The notes beneath the pieces were generated by a model that searched no databases, was not told the DNA's origin, and worked only from the letters and a program-made list of their open reading frames with translations. A stretch of 19,300 nt of DNA, from contig JADHLS010000007.1 in the NCBI GenBank assembly GCA_016780605.1, forward strand, positions 1 to 19,300. Direction: 5' to 3'. The translations under genes were made by a program, and so were the position numbers. Positions 1 to 7,236 of this stretch are shown here, piece by piece (the first letter of the stretch is position 1; each line of letters opens with the position of its first letter). The DNA is from Reyranella sp. (GTDB taxonomy: Bacteria > Pseudomonadota > Alphaproteobacteria > Reyranellales > Reyranellaceae).

Positions 1-447
1 GGGCGCCACCCAGCCGCCGGCCGCGAGGGCGGCCAACGCGGGCGCCGCCTGGCCCGAGCGATAGGGCGGATCGAGGAAGACGAGATCGCAGGGCTCGCGG
101 CCAGGCGGCGGCCGCGTCGCGTCGGCGCGCACCACCTTGGCCGCAGCGGTCTCGCCGAGCTTGGCGACGTTCTCACCGATCAGCTTGATCGCCGTGGCAT
201 CGTTGTCGAGGAACGTCGCATGCGCGGCACCGCGCGACAGAGCCTCCAGGCCGAGCGCGCCGGAGCCCGCAAAGGCATCGAGCACACGCGCATCGATGAG
301 CGGCGAGGTGCCGTCGACCCGCCAGTTGGCATGAACCAGGATGTTGAACAGCGCCTCGCGCGCACGACTGGCCGTCGGCCGGGTGCTCTGGCCTTCAGGC
401 GCGGCGATGGTGCGGCCGCGATGCTTGCCGCCCACTATCTTCAGCAT
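1..447 (-). CDS. rsmD: 16S rRNA (guanine(966)-N(2))-methyltransferase RsmD, 3' end cut by window edge
   Basis: RsmD methylates N2 of G966 of 16S rRNA in the assembling 30S subunit, using S-adenosylmethionine. The first 149 residues are present. The N-terminal family signature PTASRAREALFNIL lies near residues 24-37, the SAM-binding motif I (DAFAGSGALGLEAL) at 57-70, an acidic motif II region (FLDND) near 79-83, and the catalytic DPPY motif at 126-129, which is diagnostic for N6/N2 amino-methyltransferases of this type. The ATG at 447 gives the canonical MLKIVGGKHRGR start; an ATG a few bases upstream in another frame runs into a stop at once. It starts 13 bp after the stop of the pseudouridine synthase and is probably cotranscribed with it. 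The last ~40 residues lie outside the window. Family assignment is firm. Confidence 0.95.
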   Translation of the reverse strand, partial: MLKIVGGKHRGRTIAAPEGQSTRPTASRAREALFNILVHANWRVDGTSPLIDARVLDAFAGSGALGLEALSRGAAHATFLDNDATAIKLIGENVAKLGETAAAKVVRADATRPPPGREPCDLVFLDPPYRSGQAAPALAALAAGGWVAP

Positions 448-460
448 GGGATCTTGAGCA

Positions 461-1234
461 TCAGTGCCGCCGGCGCTGGGATTTCGGTTTCGCCCAGCCC
501 GCTTTGCGTGGTGGCGGCTTCAGTCCCAGCAAGGTGGTGAGCGCCTGCTGGGGCACCTCGTCGATCTGGCCGCGCTCGAGCTCGCCGAGATAGAACGGCC
601 CGAAGGCCACGCGAATGAGCCGCATCACCGGCAGGTCGAGATGAGCCAGCACGCGGCGCACCTCGCGGTTCTTGCCTTCGGTGAGCGCGATCTCCAGCCA
701 CGCATTGGTGCGCTGCTGGCGCTCGAGCTTGGCGTGGATGGCGCCGTAGCGCACACCCTCAATGGTGATGCCGTTGGCGAGCGCCGCCAATCGCCCCTCG
801 TCGACCATGCCGTGCACGCGCGCACGGTACCGCCGCGTCCAGCCGTTGGCCGGCAGTTCCAGCCGTCGCGCCAGGCCGCCGTCGTTGGTGAGCAGCAGCA
901 GGCCTTCCGACATGAAGTCGAGACGGCCCACCGTGACCACGCGCGGCATGCCCATGGGCAGCGCATCGAAGATGGTCGGACGGCCCTGCGGATCGCGCGC
1001 CGTCACCAGCTCACCGGTGGGCTTGTGATAGCGCCACAGCCGCGCGCGGTCGGCGTCGGGCAGGGGCTTGCCGTCGACCTCGATCCGGCTTGCGTCGGTG
1101 ACGGTGAAGGCGGGCGTCTCCAGCACCTTGCCGTCGACCTTGACGCGGCCGGCGGCGATCCAGCGCTCGGCATCGCGCCGCGAGCACAAGCCTGCGCGCG
1201 CCAGCCTTTTGGCAATGCGTTCCGGTTCGCTCAC
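461..1234 (-). CDS. rluB: 23S/16S rRNA pseudouridine synthase, RluB/RsuA family
   Basis: Predicted to isomerise a uridine in rRNA to pseudouridine. The 257-residue protein has an N-terminal S4 RNA-binding domain (about residues 3-50, with RIAKRLARAGLCSRRDAE) followed by the RsuA-family catalytic domain with the GRLD motif at 103-106; Asp106 is the expected catalytic residue, followed by FMSEGLLLLTND. The lysine/arginine-rich C-terminal tail (PPRKAGWAKPKSQRRRH) is typical of RluB-like members. I chose the GTG at 1234, which overlaps the TGA stop of the upstream amidotransferase gene as GTGA, because it puts the S4 domain at the N-terminus; a longer reading frame to an upstream ATG at 1309 would run into the neighbour. 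Whether the target is the 23S RluB site or the RsuA site cannot be told from this sequence; RluB is the likelier alphaproteobacterial member. Confidence 0.88.
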   Translation of the reverse strand: MSEPERIAKRLARAGLCSRRDAERWIAAGRVKVDGKVLETPAFTVTDASRIEVDGKPLPDADRARLWRYHKPTGELVTARDPQGRPTIFDALPMGMPRVVTVGRLDFMSEGLLLLTNDGGLARRLELPANGWTRRYRARVHGMVDEGRLAALANGITIEGVRYGAIHAKLERQQRTNAWLEIALTEGKNREVRRVLAHLDLPVMRLIRVAFGPFYLGELERGQIDEVPQQALTTLLGLKPPPRKAGWAKPKSQRRRH

Positions 1235-1947
1235 TTCGTCGCTGCCGCTCCCAGGAAGGCGCGGAAGAGTTTCGCGTCGCCCTCGGAGATCAGGAACTCG
1301 GGATGCCATTGCACGCCGATGCAGAAGCGATAGCGCGGCGCCTCGATGCCCTCGATCACGCCGTCGGGCGCCGTGGCGTTGACCACGATGCCGGCCGGCT
1401 GGTCGGCCGCCGCCTGGTGGTGGGCGCTGTTCACCTGCAGCTCGTCGGCGTCGACGATACCGTGCAGCTGCGTGCCCTTGGCGACCTTCACGATGTGCCC
1501 GGGCTCGTTGCGCGGGTTGGGCTGCTCGTGCGCCAGGGCCGCCTCGACCTCGTCGGGAATATGCTGGATCAGCTTGCCGCCCAGCACGACGTGCAGCAGC
1601 TGCTGGCCGCCGCAGATGCCCAACACCGGCTTGTCGCGATCGAGCGCGCCCTTGGTGACGGCGAACTCGAAGGCGGTGCGGCGGTCCTTGGTGATGACAG
1701 TGGCATGCTTGTCACCGCCACCATAGTAGGACGGATCGACGTCGAACGCCCCGCCGGTCACGACCAGCGCATCGATGCGCTCGAGATAATCGCCGACGCG
1801 ATCGGGCTCGTGCGGCAGGGCGACCGGCAGGCCACCCGCGGCATCGATGGCGTCGAGGTAGTTCTGGCGCAACGCATACCAGGGAAACTTGGAGTAACCG
1901 CCGGGCTTTTCCGCATCCAGGGTCACGCCGATCAGGGGACGGGGCAT
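1231..1947 (-). CDS. Gamma-glutamyl-gamma-aminobutyrate hydrolase-like protein (peptidase C26, class I glutamine amidotransferase fold)
   Basis: A 238-residue single-domain class I glutamine amidotransferase-like hydrolase related to PuuD, which cleaves gamma-glutamyl-GABA in putrescine breakdown. The nucleophile elbow GICGGQQ puts the catalytic cysteine at Cys112; the His-Glu pair is in QWHPE (His215, Glu217). The VNSAHHQ motif at 172-178 and VVTGGAFDVDPSYYGG near 62-77 are typical of peptidase C26. The ATG at 1947 gives MPRPLIGVTLD, the usual family start; an in-frame ATG at 2028 would draw its N-terminus from palindromic repeat DNA and is rejected. The stop overlaps the GTG start of the pseudouridine synthase, implying translational coupling. 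No other putrescine-pathway gene is nearby, so the physiological gamma-glutamyl substrate is open. Confidence 0.87.
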   Translation of the reverse strand: MPRPLIGVTLDAEKPGGYSKFPWYALRQNYLDAIDAAGGLPVALPHEPDRVGDYLERIDALVVTGGAFDVDPSYYGGGDKHATVITKDRRTAFEFAVTKGALDRDKPVLGICGGQQLLHVVLGGKLIQHIPDEVEAALAHEQPNPRNEPGHIVKVAKGTQLHGIVDADELQVNSAHHQAAADQPAGIVVNATAPDGVIEGIEAPRYRFCIGVQWHPEFLISEGDAKLFRAFLGAAATK

Positions 1948-1968
1948 GTGGCCAGAATACCATGTCGG

Positions 1969-2063
1969 CCTGAGCGAAGCGAAGGCCTGCCCTGAGCGTA
2001 GCCGAAGGGACCTCATCGCCGCTTGCAACCGGCATGAGATCCTTCGCTGCGCTCAGGATGACA
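1969..2063. repeat. Cluster of short palindromic (REP-like) repeats
   Basis: Three related units built around the core GAGCGNAGCNGAAGG lie in the 121-bp gap between two minus-strand genes: CCTGAGCGAAGCGAAGG (1969-1985), CCTGAGCGTAGCCGAAGGG (1991-2009) and an inverted unit at 2037-2063 (CTTCGCTGCGCTCAGGATGACA at its right end). The reverse complement of the last unit matches a repeat arm at 15200-15226 at 25 of 27 positions. Such dispersed palindromes are common between genes of high-GC proteobacteria and often follow stop codons. This cluster begins 5 bp after the stop of the acyl-CoA dehydrogenase gene, so it may shape transcript ends or mRNA stability. The function is inferred. Confidence 0.75.
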
Positions 2064-2068
2064 GAGAG

Positions 2069-3346
2069 CTACACCTTCGCCGTGATGTTCCTCGGCACGT
2101 CCTTGAACGGCCTGGTGGTGTCGACGCTGGGTTCCTTGGGCATCTTGAGGACGCGCTCGGAGATGATGTTGCGCTGGATCTCGTCGGTGCCACCGGCGAT
2201 CGAGGTGGCGGGGACGGAGACCAGGATCTCGGCGATGACGCCGCCCATCGGGCTGTCCTCGCCGGTGAGCAGTGCGTCGGCGCCGGTGATATAGGTGTGC
2301 ACGCGCGCGGCCTGGCGGGCGATGTTGCTCGACACCAGCTTGCCGAGCGAGCCCTCGGGACCCTGCGGCTTGCCTTGTGCCTGCGCCGCCCGCGCGCGCC
2401 GCGCCGTCCATTCGGCTGCCTTGGACATGATCAGGAGCTTGGCGATCTCCTGGCGGATCACCGGATCCTTGATCTTGCCCGTGGCCTTGGCGCGCTCCAT
2501 CACCAGGTCGACGCGACCGGCGCGCTGGGGATACCACTTGTAGGGCTCCATGGTGGAGGCGATCTCAGCCTTCTCCTCCTCATAGATGCGGCCCTTTCGA
2601 TCGGACGCCTGCGCCCAGCTGCGCAGACCGTCGGCGCCGCGCCGCTCGTGCATCAGAGTGGTGGTCGCCACCGTCCAGCCGTCGCCCACATCGCACACCA
2701 TCATCTCCGGCTCGACGATGGCATCGGTGAAGAACACTTGATTGAACGACGCATGGCCGTTCATCTGCTTCAGCGGATGGACCTGAACGCCGGGCTGCTT
2801 CATGTCGAGGATGAAGTAGGCGAGGCCCTTGTGCTTGGGCACATCCCAGTTGGCGCGCGCCAGCAGCAGCCCCCAATGCGCCTTGTGGGCACTGGTCGTC
2901 CACACCTTCTGGCCGTTGATCACCCATTGATTGCCACGCCGGTCGGCGCGCGTCACCGCACCCGCCATGTCCGAACCGCTGCCGGGCTCGCTGAACAGCT
3001 GGCACCAGGTGTCCTCGCCGGTGAGGATGCGGCGCAGGAACTTCTCCTTATGCAGGTCGGTGCCGTGATCGAGGATGGTGGCGGCGGCAAGCGTGCGGAT
3101 GCCCGCCTTGGCGACGCCGACGGCGCCGATTCGCGCAAACTCCTCGTCGACGACGGCGTTGAAACGCACCGGCAGGCCGCGGCCGTACCATTCCTTCGGG
3201 TAGTGCGGCGCGCCCCAGCCCGATTCGATCAGCTTGGTGCGCCATTCGACCAGGCCGTACTCGGGATTCCAGTTGGCTTCGAGCCAGGCGCGGACTTCGG
3301 CGCGGACGGAGCTTTCGGTCGGTTCGCTCATGGACTGTTCGCTCAT
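2069..3346 (-). CDS. Acyl-CoA dehydrogenase, large (425-residue) FadE-type subunit
   Basis: An FAD-dependent acyl-CoA dehydrogenase that would introduce an alpha-beta double bond into an acyl-CoA thioester, passing electrons to electron-transfer flavoprotein. Visible family features are the FAD/substrate motif CQLFSEPGSGSD (115-126), the WTTSAH stretch (149-154) and the C-terminal AGGTDEIQRNIISERVL (384-400). The position that holds the catalytic Glu in medium-chain enzymes (YEG) is Gly here. A glutamate in HERRG (Glu234) sits where isovaleryl-CoA-dehydrogenase-type enzymes carry their base. It starts 10 bp after the companion dehydrogenase with GAGGG upstream of the ATG at 3346; a second in-frame ATG (residue 6) is possible. 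The adjacent pair resembles actinobacterial and proteobacterial alpha2beta2 dehydrogenases acting on branched, steroid-side-chain or other bulky acyl-CoAs. The substrate is unknown. Confidence 0.88.
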   Translation of the reverse strand: MSEQSMSEPTESSVRAEVRAWLEANWNPEYGLVEWRTKLIESGWGAPHYPKEWYGRGLPVRFNAVVDEEFARIGAVGVAKAGIRTLAAATILDHGTDLHKEKFLRRILTGEDTWCQLFSEPGSGSDMAGAVTRADRRGNQWVINGQKVWTTSAHKAHWGLLLARANWDVPKHKGLAYFILDMKQPGVQVHPLKQMNGHASFNQVFFTDAIVEPEMMVCDVGDGWTVATTTLMHERRGADGLRSWAQASDRKGRIYEEEKAEIASTMEPYKWYPQRAGRVDLVMERAKATGKIKDPVIRQEIAKLLIMSKAAEWTARRARAAQAQGKPQGPEGSLGKLVSSNIARQAARVHTYITGADALLTGEDSPMGGVIAEILVSVPATSIAGGTDEIQRNIISERVLKMPKEPSVDTTRPFKDVPRNITAKV

Positions 3347-3356
3347 GATCGGGCCC

Positions 3357-4484
3357 TCAGTGCTTCCAGTGCTGCATCATCAGCTCGCGATGCTGGTTGG
3401 CATCGCCGAACAGGATCTCGCTCGACTTGGCGCGCTTGAACCAGAGATGCGTGTCGTTGTCCCAGGTGAAGCCGATGCCGCCATGCATCTGCACGGCGTG
3501 GATGGCGGTCTGCAGGTAGGCCTCGGCGGCGCAGGCCTTGGCGAGCGAGGCGACAGCTGGCAGGTCGTCGTCACCCTCGTCGAGAGCGGCGGCGGCGTAA
3601 TAGGCGGCCGACTTCGCGAGCTCGACGTCGATCAGCATGTCGGCCGCCTTGTTCTTGGTGGTCTGGAACGAGGCGATGGCGCGGCCGAACTGCATGCGCA
3701 TCTTGGTGTAGGCCAGCGCATCCTCGCGCAGCCGCTCGGCGCCGCCCACCATCTCGTTGGCGAGCAGGACGGCCGCCTGTTGCATGGTCTTGGCGAAAGC
3801 GGCCGCGCCGGCGCCCGCCTCGCCCAGGAGTCTCGCCTCGACCGAGTTGAAGGTGAGGCGGGCAAGCTTGCGCGTCTCGTCCATGGTCTTGAGCCGTTTG
3901 CGCTCGAGGCCCGGCGCGTCGCCGTCGACCGTGAAGAACGAAAGACCGTCCTCGCCCTGCGAGCCTGGCCGGCGCGCCACCACGACGATGAGATCGGCGG
4001 TATGGCCGTCCAGCACGAAGCTCTTGCTGCCCTCCAGGCGCCAGGTCGCGCCGGACTGGGTGGCTGTCATGGCGATGCCCTCGGCATCGTTGCCGCCGTC
4101 ATCCTCGGAGAAGGCGAGCGTGGCGGTCTTGTCACCAGCGGCGATAGCGGGCAGCAGCGCCTTCTTCTGCTCTTCCGTGCCGGCATTCAGGATGCCATTG
4201 GCGGCCAGCACCGTCGACAGGAAGGGCGCGCAGAGCAGCCCACGGCCCATCTCCTCCAGCACGATGGCGAGATCGGCCTGCCCGAATCCCGCGCCGCCAT
4301 AGGCCTCGGGGATCTGGATGGCGGTCAGTCCCAGCTCCTGGTTCAGCTTCTGCCAGGCCTCGCGCTCGAAGCCCGCCTCGGTCGCCATCAGGCGGCGTAC
4401 CTCCTTGGTCGGCGAGCGGGCTTCCAGGGCGCGCCGCAGACTGGTGCGGAACTCATCCTGCTCCGGCGTGAAGCTGAAGCGCAT
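3357..4484 (-). CDS. Acyl-CoA dehydrogenase, small (375-residue) partner subunit
   Basis: First gene of a two-gene dehydrogenase operon. The 375-residue protein begins MRFSFTPEQDEFR, has the N-terminal helical domain with IQIPEAYGGAGFGQ (57-69), a central beta domain (LAFSEDDGG near 123-131) and the C-terminal FAD-binding helix RMQFGRAIASFQ (263-274) and QMHGGIGFTWD (332-342). The usual catalytic-Glu site (YEGT) reads LFGDA, so the medium-chain-type base is absent; Glu244 in ANEMVG is near the isovaleryl-CoA-dehydrogenase-type site. The beta domain lacks the full SEPxxGSD motif that its partner carries, which fits a division of labour in a heterotetramer. The ATG at 4484 follows a strong GGGAGGAG ribosome site about 9 bases upstream. 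It is divergent from tadA across 43 bp. Confidence 0.86.
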   Translation of the reverse strand: MRFSFTPEQDEFRTSLRRALEARSPTKEVRRLMATEAGFEREAWQKLNQELGLTAIQIPEAYGGAGFGQADLAIVLEEMGRGLLCAPFLSTVLAANGILNAGTEEQKKALLPAIAAGDKTATLAFSEDDGGNDAEGIAMTATQSGATWRLEGSKSFVLDGHTADLIVVVARRPGSQGEDGLSFFTVDGDAPGLERKRLKTMDETRKLARLTFNSVEARLLGEAGAGAAAFAKTMQQAAVLLANEMVGGAERLREDALAYTKMRMQFGRAIASFQTTKNKAADMLIDVELAKSAAYYAAAALDEGDDDLPAVASLAKACAAEAYLQTAIHAVQMHGGIGFTWDNDTHLWFKRAKSSEILFGDANQHRELMMQHWKH

Positions 4485-4527
4485 GACATACTCCTCCCGA
4501 CCCGATGTTGGCGCTATTTTCCCCGTT

Positions 4528-4986
4528 ATGACCGGAACGACAAGAGCATCGCCCATGGAGCGCGCGCTCCGCGAGGCGCGGGCAGCCGCAGAGCGGGGCG
4601 AGGTGCCGATCGGTGCCGTGATCGTCGGTCCGGACGGCGCGGTGCTGGCGGCGGCCGGCAATCGCACCGAGCAGGATCGCGATCCCACGGCGCACGCCGA
4701 GATGCTGGCGATCCGCGCCGCCGCGGCGACGCTCGGCCAGCCACGACTCGCCGATTGCGACCTCTATGTCACGCTGGAGCCTTGCCCGATGTGCGCCCAG
4801 GCGATTTCCTTCGCCCGCATCCGCCGGCTCTACTGGGGAGCCGCGGATCCAAAGGGCGGCGGCATCGAGCACGGTCCGCGCATCTTCAACCAGCCGACCT
4901 GCCATCATAAGCCCGAGCTCTATCCCGGGCTGAGCGAGGGTGAAGCGGGAGAGCTGTTGCGTGCCTTCTTCAGGGAGCGGCGCTGA
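4528..4986 (+). CDS. tadA: tRNA(Arg) adenosine(34) deaminase TadA
   Basis: TadA deaminates the wobble adenosine 34 of tRNA-Arg(ACG) to inosine and is usually essential. The zinc site is complete: HAEM (His56, catalytic Glu58) and PCPMC (Cys86, Cys89), with the TadA-specific tail ADPKGGGIEHGPRIF near 106-120 and a second family block NQPTCHHKPELYPGL. The 152-residue length matches bacterial TadA. I start it at the ATG at 4528 because family members have several residues before the MERALREAR helix; the ATG at 4555 is the alternative, and neither has a good Shine-Dalgarno sequence. Its 3' end overlaps the convergent hydrolase gene by 17 bp. A general cytosine/guanine deaminase is less likely given the tail. 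Confidence 0.93.
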   Translation: MTGTTRASPMERALREARAAAERGEVPIGAVIVGPDGAVLAAAGNRTEQDRDPTAHAEMLAIRAAAATLGQPRLADCDLYVTLEPCPMCAQAISFARIRRLYWGAADPKGGGIEHGPRIFNQPTCHHKPELYPGLSEGEAGELLRAFFRERR

Positions 4987-5941
4987 GGCGTGCTCGCAGG
5001 AAGTCCGAAATCTCCTGCTTGACGCGCTGATGGATGGCGGCGCGGTCGGCGCCGGGCGGGTCCATGCACGCCTCCGGCGCCAGAGCGGCAAACTTTGGCA
5101 AGCAAGGATCGACGAAAACGAAATGCGTGCCGGGCACGACGACTTGCTGCGACCTCGGGAGCGCCTTGGCGACAGCGAGCGCGTTCCCCTCGAGCCGGAG
5201 ATCGGTTTGCGACGCGCCGTAGACCAGCGCCGGCACATCGATCGACGCCAGCCCCTGGGGATCGAACGGTGCGCCGTAGGGTTCCAGGAGGACGAGCGCC
5301 TTCAACGGCAGCACATCATCCGATTTTGGCATCGGTGGTACCTTGGCCCAGGAGTCATCGGTCGCGATGCCATCGCAGGCCCGCGTGTCGTCGGGATGAT
5401 CGTGGCAATAGGCCGACAGGCGTGCCAGATCGACGCGCGCTCCGGCGGCGATAAGCGTCACTGCGCCGCCGAAAGAGAAACCCGCCATGCCGATCCGGTT
5501 GGCGTCGGCGTGTTGGGAAAAGCGCGGATCGGCCAACATGGCCTCGAGCGCCTTGTGGACCTGTCGCGGGCGATCGACGAAAGACTTCTCGCTGGCCGGA
5601 TGGAAGGGCGCCACGACGATGAAGCCCTGCCGTGCCAGATGGAGCAGAAGACCGCCCTCGACCAGCGGCGTGCCCGGTCGCCTGCCATTGCCGTGCGAGA
5701 ACAGGACGACAGGGAAGCGGCCACCGCTCGCAACCGGGGCATCGCGGCTCGCCGAAAGCGTGAACGGTCCGTCGTTGACGGAGACTTCGGCGGCTTGCGT
5801 CGGATAGGCGATCAGGGCATCGAACGGCGTCGTGTCCTGAACCGTGACTCGCGTGATGCCGGCGTGAACCAAAGGGGGGTCGGCGAGCGCGGTTGATATC
5901 CCGGCGACAGCCAGCAGCAGGCCGCAAACGAGCGAACGCAT
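4970..5941 (-). CDS. Exported alpha/beta hydrolase, dienelactone-hydrolase/PAF-acetylhydrolase-like (paralogue of the gene at 7671)
   Basis: A 323-residue secreted serine hydrolase. A signal peptide occupies residues 1-20 (basic MR, hydrophobic core, ALA before DPP). The oxyanion-hole strand VVLFSHGNG lies at 78-86, the nucleophile elbow GFSFGG at 154-159 (Ser156), and the catalytic histidine is likely His273 in GTHF. The last block, FVDPCLPKFAALAPEACMDPPGADRAAIH, recurs in the second exported hydrolase of this window. I prefer the ATG at 5941, preceded by GGGAGGG, over the in-frame ATG at 5956. It follows the DUF2807 gene by 22 bp in the same direction, so it is probably the last gene of the padR operon. 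Substrate unknown: small esters, lactones, or acyl groups on envelope glycans are all possible. Confidence 0.83.
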   Translation of the reverse strand: MRSLVCGLLLAVAGISTALADPPLVHAGITRVTVQDTTPFDALIAYPTQAAEVSVNDGPFTLSASRDAPVASGGRFPVVLFSHGNGRRPGTPLVEGGLLLHLARQGFIVVAPFHPASEKSFVDRPRQVHKALEAMLADPRFSQHADANRIGMAGFSFGGAVTLIAAGARVDLARLSAYCHDHPDDTRACDGIATDDSWAKVPPMPKSDDVLPLKALVLLEPYGAPFDPQGLASIDVPALVYGASQTDLRLEGNALAVAKALPRSQQVVVPGTHFVFVDPCLPKFAALAPEACMDPPGADRAAIHQRVKQEISDFLRARLSAAP

Positions 5942-5963
5942 CCGTCCCTCCCGCACCTTGCGT

Positions 5964-6662
5964 CTACTGCGACGCCTGGCTGACTCGGCCCGAGCCCGAG
6001 ACCTTGCTGCGCAGGTCGGCCGGGCGGGTCAGCAGCTTCACGTCACCCGAGCCCGAGATTGTGACGTCGGCCTGGTCCTTGGGCGAAGCCTCGACCTTGC
6101 CGCTGCCGGAGATGTGCACCGTGGCCTGCTTGACGGCGAGCTCGCCCAGGCGGGCGTTGCCCGAGCCGGAAATCTTGACGGTCAGGCGATCGACGCTGCC
6201 CTGGGCGCGCATCGAGCCGCTGCCGCTGATGGTGAGGGCAAGCTCGGGCTGGTTCAGGTTCTCCATCACGAGGTTGCCCGATCCGGCGATGCCGATGCGC
6301 TGAAAGGGACGGCCGGGCAGAATGAACTCGAGCGAGCCGCTGCGGCCGTGGCAGGCGAGGACGATCCGGTCACCGCGCAGCTCGACATGGGCCACGGCGC
6401 CGGGCGCGCCGCGCACGATCAGCTCGCTGCCTTCGCCGCCACGCCAGCGCACCGTGCCGGGCAAGCTGAGCTCGACGCTGTCGCCGCCATTCCAGGCGAG
6501 CCGGCGTTCGCCGGGGCCGGTGCCGTTGCCGCAGGACGAGCCCCAGCGATCGACGATGCCGAACGCGTCGAGATCGCGGCCGCCGCCGATCGCAAAGGCG
6601 AGCGACAGCGAGGCAATGCCGATGCCGAGACCGCCGATCGCGATCAAACCCAGGGTTCTCAT
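5964..6662 (-). CDS. DUF2807 (putative auto-transporter adhesin head, GIN domain) exported protein
   Basis: A 232-residue protein with an N-terminal hydrophobic segment (about 5-26, GLIAIGGLGIGIASLSLAFAIGG) that serves as signal peptide or anchor. After a linker, the body shows a regular series of glycine-serine turns: AGSGN at 126-130, then ISGSG at 145, 164, 184 and 202, and VSGSG at 221. A period of 18-20 residues fits one beta-strand pair per turn of a right-handed beta-helix. This is the signature of DUF2807/DUF4097-type domains. The molecular role is unknown; genes of this family often travel with PadR and DUF1700 genes, as here. It starts 10 bp after the DUF1700 stop. Cys44 and Cys104 might form a disulfide if the protein is exported. 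Confidence 0.85.
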   Translation of the reverse strand: MRTLGLIAIGGLGIGIASLSLAFAIGGGRDLDAFGIVDRWGSSCGNGTGPGERRLAWNGGDSVELSLPGTVRWRGGEGSELIVRGAPGAVAHVELRGDRIVLACHGRSGSLEFILPGRPFQRIGIAGSGNLVMENLNQPELALTISGSGSMRAQGSVDRLTVKISGSGNARLGELAVKQATVHISGSGKVEASPKDQADVTISGSGDVKLLTRPADLRSKVSGSGRVSQASQ

Positions 6663-6672
6663 GGCGATCTCC

Positions 6673-7236
6673 TCAGACTGCTGCCTTGTTCAGCAGCACG
6701 TAGTGCAGGCGAGCGTAGCGGCCGAGCAGGCGCACCACGTAGTCGACCGTCATCAAGAGCAGCGCGCCGCCGCCGACGCCGATGCCGAGCAGGCCCACGC
6801 CGGAGAGGATGCGGCCGATCGACTTGAAGACGAACAGGCCCTCCCAGCTGAAGAGCTTGGCCAGCAGCGCCAGGCCCGCGACGCAGAGCGCGATCAGCAC
6901 GATGCCCATGATCAGGGTGAACAGCATCAGGGCCGCCACCAGCGGCAGCAGGAAGACGAAGTCGACCGCGATCAGGGCGAGGAAGCCCGCCATCGCGGCG
7001 AAGAAATTCGCCGGCGTGCGATCTTCCTCCCAACGCCGCAGGCCGACCTCGGCGCGAAGCTCTCGGGCAAGCCGTACGGGATCACCCAGCGCTGCGGCGA
7101 TCTCCGCTTCGCTGCGGCCCGCCGCCATGCCGTCGGCAAAGTGCTGGGCGTAGTCGGCCATCACGTCGTCGATCTCCGACTGCGGCAGACCGGCGAGGCG
7201 GCTGTACAAGGTGTCGAGAAACTCGGACTTGGTCAT
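6673..7236 (-). CDS. DUF1700 family integral membrane protein
   Basis: A 187-residue protein in the DUF1700 layout: a soluble N-terminal helical domain (MTKSEFLDTLYSRLAGLPQSEIDDVMADYAQHF-type block, residues 1-65, with the GDPVRLARELRAE segment typical of the family), then three or four hydrophobic segments at about 77-100, 101-128 and 142-168. The ATG at 7236 overlaps the padR stop as ATGA, so the two are translationally coupled. In many bacteria a PadR regulator, a DUF1700 protein and a DUF2807/DUF4097 protein form a conserved cassette; the DUF1700 protein may act as a membrane sensor or partner that modulates the PadR protein, but this is inference. No enzymatic motif is visible. Confidence 0.85.
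   Translation of the reverse strand: MTKSEFLDTLYSRLAGLPQSEIDDVMADYAQHFADGMAAGRSEAEIAAALGDPVRLARELRAEVGLRRWEEDRTPANFFAAMAGFLALIAVDFVFLLPLVAALMLFTLIMGIVLIALCVAGLALLAKLFSWEGLFVFKSIGRILSGVGLLGIGVGGGALLLMTVDYVVRLLGRYARLHYVLLNKAAV

Noticed and set aside
1948..2028. N-terminal extension of the peptidase C26 gene to an upstream ATG
   Set aside because: The added 27 residues come from palindromic repeat DNA, and family members begin at the MPRPLIGVT position.
1946..4910. Long plus-strand reading frames (about 500-560 codons) antisense to the acyl-CoA dehydrogenase genes
   Set aside because: They are shadows of real genes in high-GC DNA: no family motif, His/Gly/Ala/Arg-rich composition, and the opposite strand encodes two clear dehydrogenases. 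The second only becomes meaningful where it overlaps tadA.
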